The notes beneath the pieces were generated by a model, which ran no database searches, was not told the origin of the DNA, and was given only the letters and a program-made list of their open reading frames with translations. Made by a program: the position numbers and the translations under genes. This document shows, piece after piece, positions 61,945 to 62,695 of a DNA stretch of 62,695 bases; within the stretch, counting starts at the first letter, position 1, and each line of letters opens with the position of its first letter. This DNA is from Gaeumannomyces sp. JS-464 (Eukaryota; Ascomycota; Sordariomycetes; Magnaporthales; Magnaporthaceae). The stretch spans positions 1-62,695 of the forward strand of contig NGZR01000013.1 in the NCBI GenBank assembly GCA_002197995.1, written 5' to 3'.

Positions 61945-62695
61945 ACACTCTTACTTACTCTACACTACTGGCACACACACGGCGTTGTTTACTCACTTGT
62001 TTACACTTTACTTTACACACCCTACACTTTACTACACACGCACTTTCACGGTACTACACTACTGCGACTTGACACCTACGACACACTACTTACACTTTAC
62101 TCCACTACCTTACGTTTACCTACACCACTTACACTACCGTCACCTTTACTACGCGCCGTCTGGACTTACGTTCGTTTACTTTACTACGTACGCTTTACAC
62201 TACTCACACACGTTTTTCTCTACACTACTACTCACACTTACGTTTTACGTACCTTCCTCTTACGTACACACACTTACTCTGTACCACTACACTTTACGTA
62301 CCTACCCACTTACGTACACACACTACACCCACTCTCCCACTACACTTCACGTGACGCTACACGGCACACTTGGACGTTACACTACACACTCTTTACACTA
62401 CTTACTCACGGTACACACACCTTTTACTACTACTTTACCCTCCTACTTTCTTTACTACTCACTACGTGACACTGTACACACTACACGTACACTACGCCGG
62501 CACACACCGTTTACGTTGACGACACTCACACTACCTGACACGACGGTTGTTGACCCTTTACACCTGTACTTACGGTCACACGGGCTACGGTTTACGACTG
62601 TTGTGCACACACTACGACACGCTACACTACCACTTACACACTTTTACACACTACACTTACACTACACTGTACACACACTTGTACGCACGCACACA
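61945..62695 (-). CDS. LAGLIDADG endonuclease E, 5' end beyond window
   Basis: It enters from the right edge. It reads QYWFSTKRLPAITYLHSLWY, KEIGGKYIKVLPDNIKDLL, TPIALAHWIMGDGYF (second-type helix, MGDG), CTDNFTKEEVLKLIDIL, EKNFDIKATINKRTNPDG, WRINVSKLSMDKL and VQSHIIPEMLYKLG. It ends KQR followed by a stop near 61,940. This is the family in which the helix is AHWIMGDG and the C-terminus reads PHIIPEMLYKLG, frequent in cox1 and nad5 introns. A T-run error at about 62,255 shifts the frame by one. Confidence 0.9.

Larger units (their letters stand above)
1..62695 (+). other. Window-wide A-to-AC corruption of the written strand
   Basis: On the strand as written, A is followed by C almost without exception. 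Rare escapes are seen near 88 (tata), 221 (cata), 239, 1917, 4239, 4965 (cagac), 36323 and 38459. Collapsing AC to A restores recognisable mitochondrial genes, tRNAs and group I intron cores throughout. Genes on the - strand therefore show an extra G before every T, and genes on the + strand an extra C after every A. Natural C after A survives as ACC. No mutational or base-modification process I know of does this to one written strand only. A data-processing or base-calling fault is the likely cause. Confidence 0.95.
35215..62695 (-). other. Segment 3: third pass, continuing into nad5
   Basis: The block 35,230-52,518 repeats segment 1 in the same orientation. After 52,518 it does not fold back as segment 1 did at 17,527. 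It runs on into a spacer, a LAGLIDADG ORF and nad5. This pass therefore gives the true upstream context of atp8. Confidence 0.88.
60520..62695 (-). mobile_element. nad5 group I intron with two LAGLIDADG ORFs, 5' part beyond window
   Basis: Core elements on the - strand: P-type ACTATATGCGGGAATATCC (61,784-61,800), Q-type AAGGACAATCCGCTGGAAAC (61,681-61,702), R-type GTTCCTCAGAGACTACACG (61,633-61,652) and S-type GAAGATATAGTCCG (60,610-60,627). One ORF lies before the P element and one between R and S. Two full ORFs in one core is unusual and suggests that a second intron or ORF was inserted. Confidence 0.85.

Noticed and set aside
1..62695. Synthetic data-storage DNA or an artificial code
   Set aside because: The no-AA/no-AT/no-AG rule suggested an encoding, but removing the extra C yields standard fungal mitochondrial genes in conserved order.
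1..62695. A novel base modification causing the AC pattern
   Set aside because: It would have to switch strands at each fold-back. The pattern follows the written strand in both gene orientations, so a property of the DNA is unlikely.

Overview
The text as given is not natural DNA. Nearly every A is followed by C: the dinucleotides AA, AT and AG are almost absent, AC is everywhere, and this holds across all 62.7 kb. If each 'AC' is collapsed to 'A' (so 'ACC' becomes 'AC'), ordinary AT-rich DNA of roughly 46 kb appears. I decoded much of the window by hand in this way. It reads as a fungal mitochondrial genome, probably a basidiomycete judging by the COX2 and NAD5 wording. It uses TGA for Trp and is full of group I introns that carry LAGLIDADG and GIY-YIG homing endonuclease ORFs. 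All coordinates below are raw window positions. Most were found by hand-decoding and are good to about 5-50 bases for exons and tRNAs and 50-150 for intron ORFs. Every reading frame described exists only after the collapse.

The second large feature is a triple pass over one stretch. Segment 1 (about 1-17,575) has its genes on the - strand. Segment 2 (about 17,575-35,215) is the reverse complement of the same stretch, with genes on +. Segment 3 (35,215-62,695) repeats it on - and then runs on into new sequence from about 52,520. The junctions near 17.55 kb and 35.2 kb are fold-backs, where decoded sequence turns into its own complement. The copies differ mainly in A- and T-run lengths, as independent error-prone reads of one molecule would. 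The AC pattern follows the written strand in all three passes, so it was imposed after the passes were joined.

The underlying gene order, in the direction of transcription, is: nad5 (several intron-split exons, entering from the right edge), a free-standing LAGLIDADG ORF, a repeat-rich spacer, atp8, another spacer, trnR(ACG), a 34-bp palindromic tandem repeat, cox2 (four exons, three intron positions), a spacer with palindromes and an 8-bp repeat, an unrecognised membrane/proline-rich ORF, trnC (probable), cox1 exon 1, and a cox1 intron with two GIY-YIG ORFs that leaves the window on the left. Segments 1 and 2 hold atp8 to the cox1 intron. Segment 3 holds all of it plus nad5.

The genes are core respiratory-chain subunits (complex I NAD5, complex IV COX1 and COX2, ATP synthase subunit 8). 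The rest is selfish intron machinery. I saw no rRNA gene, CRISPR array, defence system or other multi-gene system that would count as new. The most notable items are the corruption itself, the fold-back structure, nested introns in cox2 and nad5, short GC-rich palindromes inside endonuclease frames, and the unrecognised proline-rich ORF.
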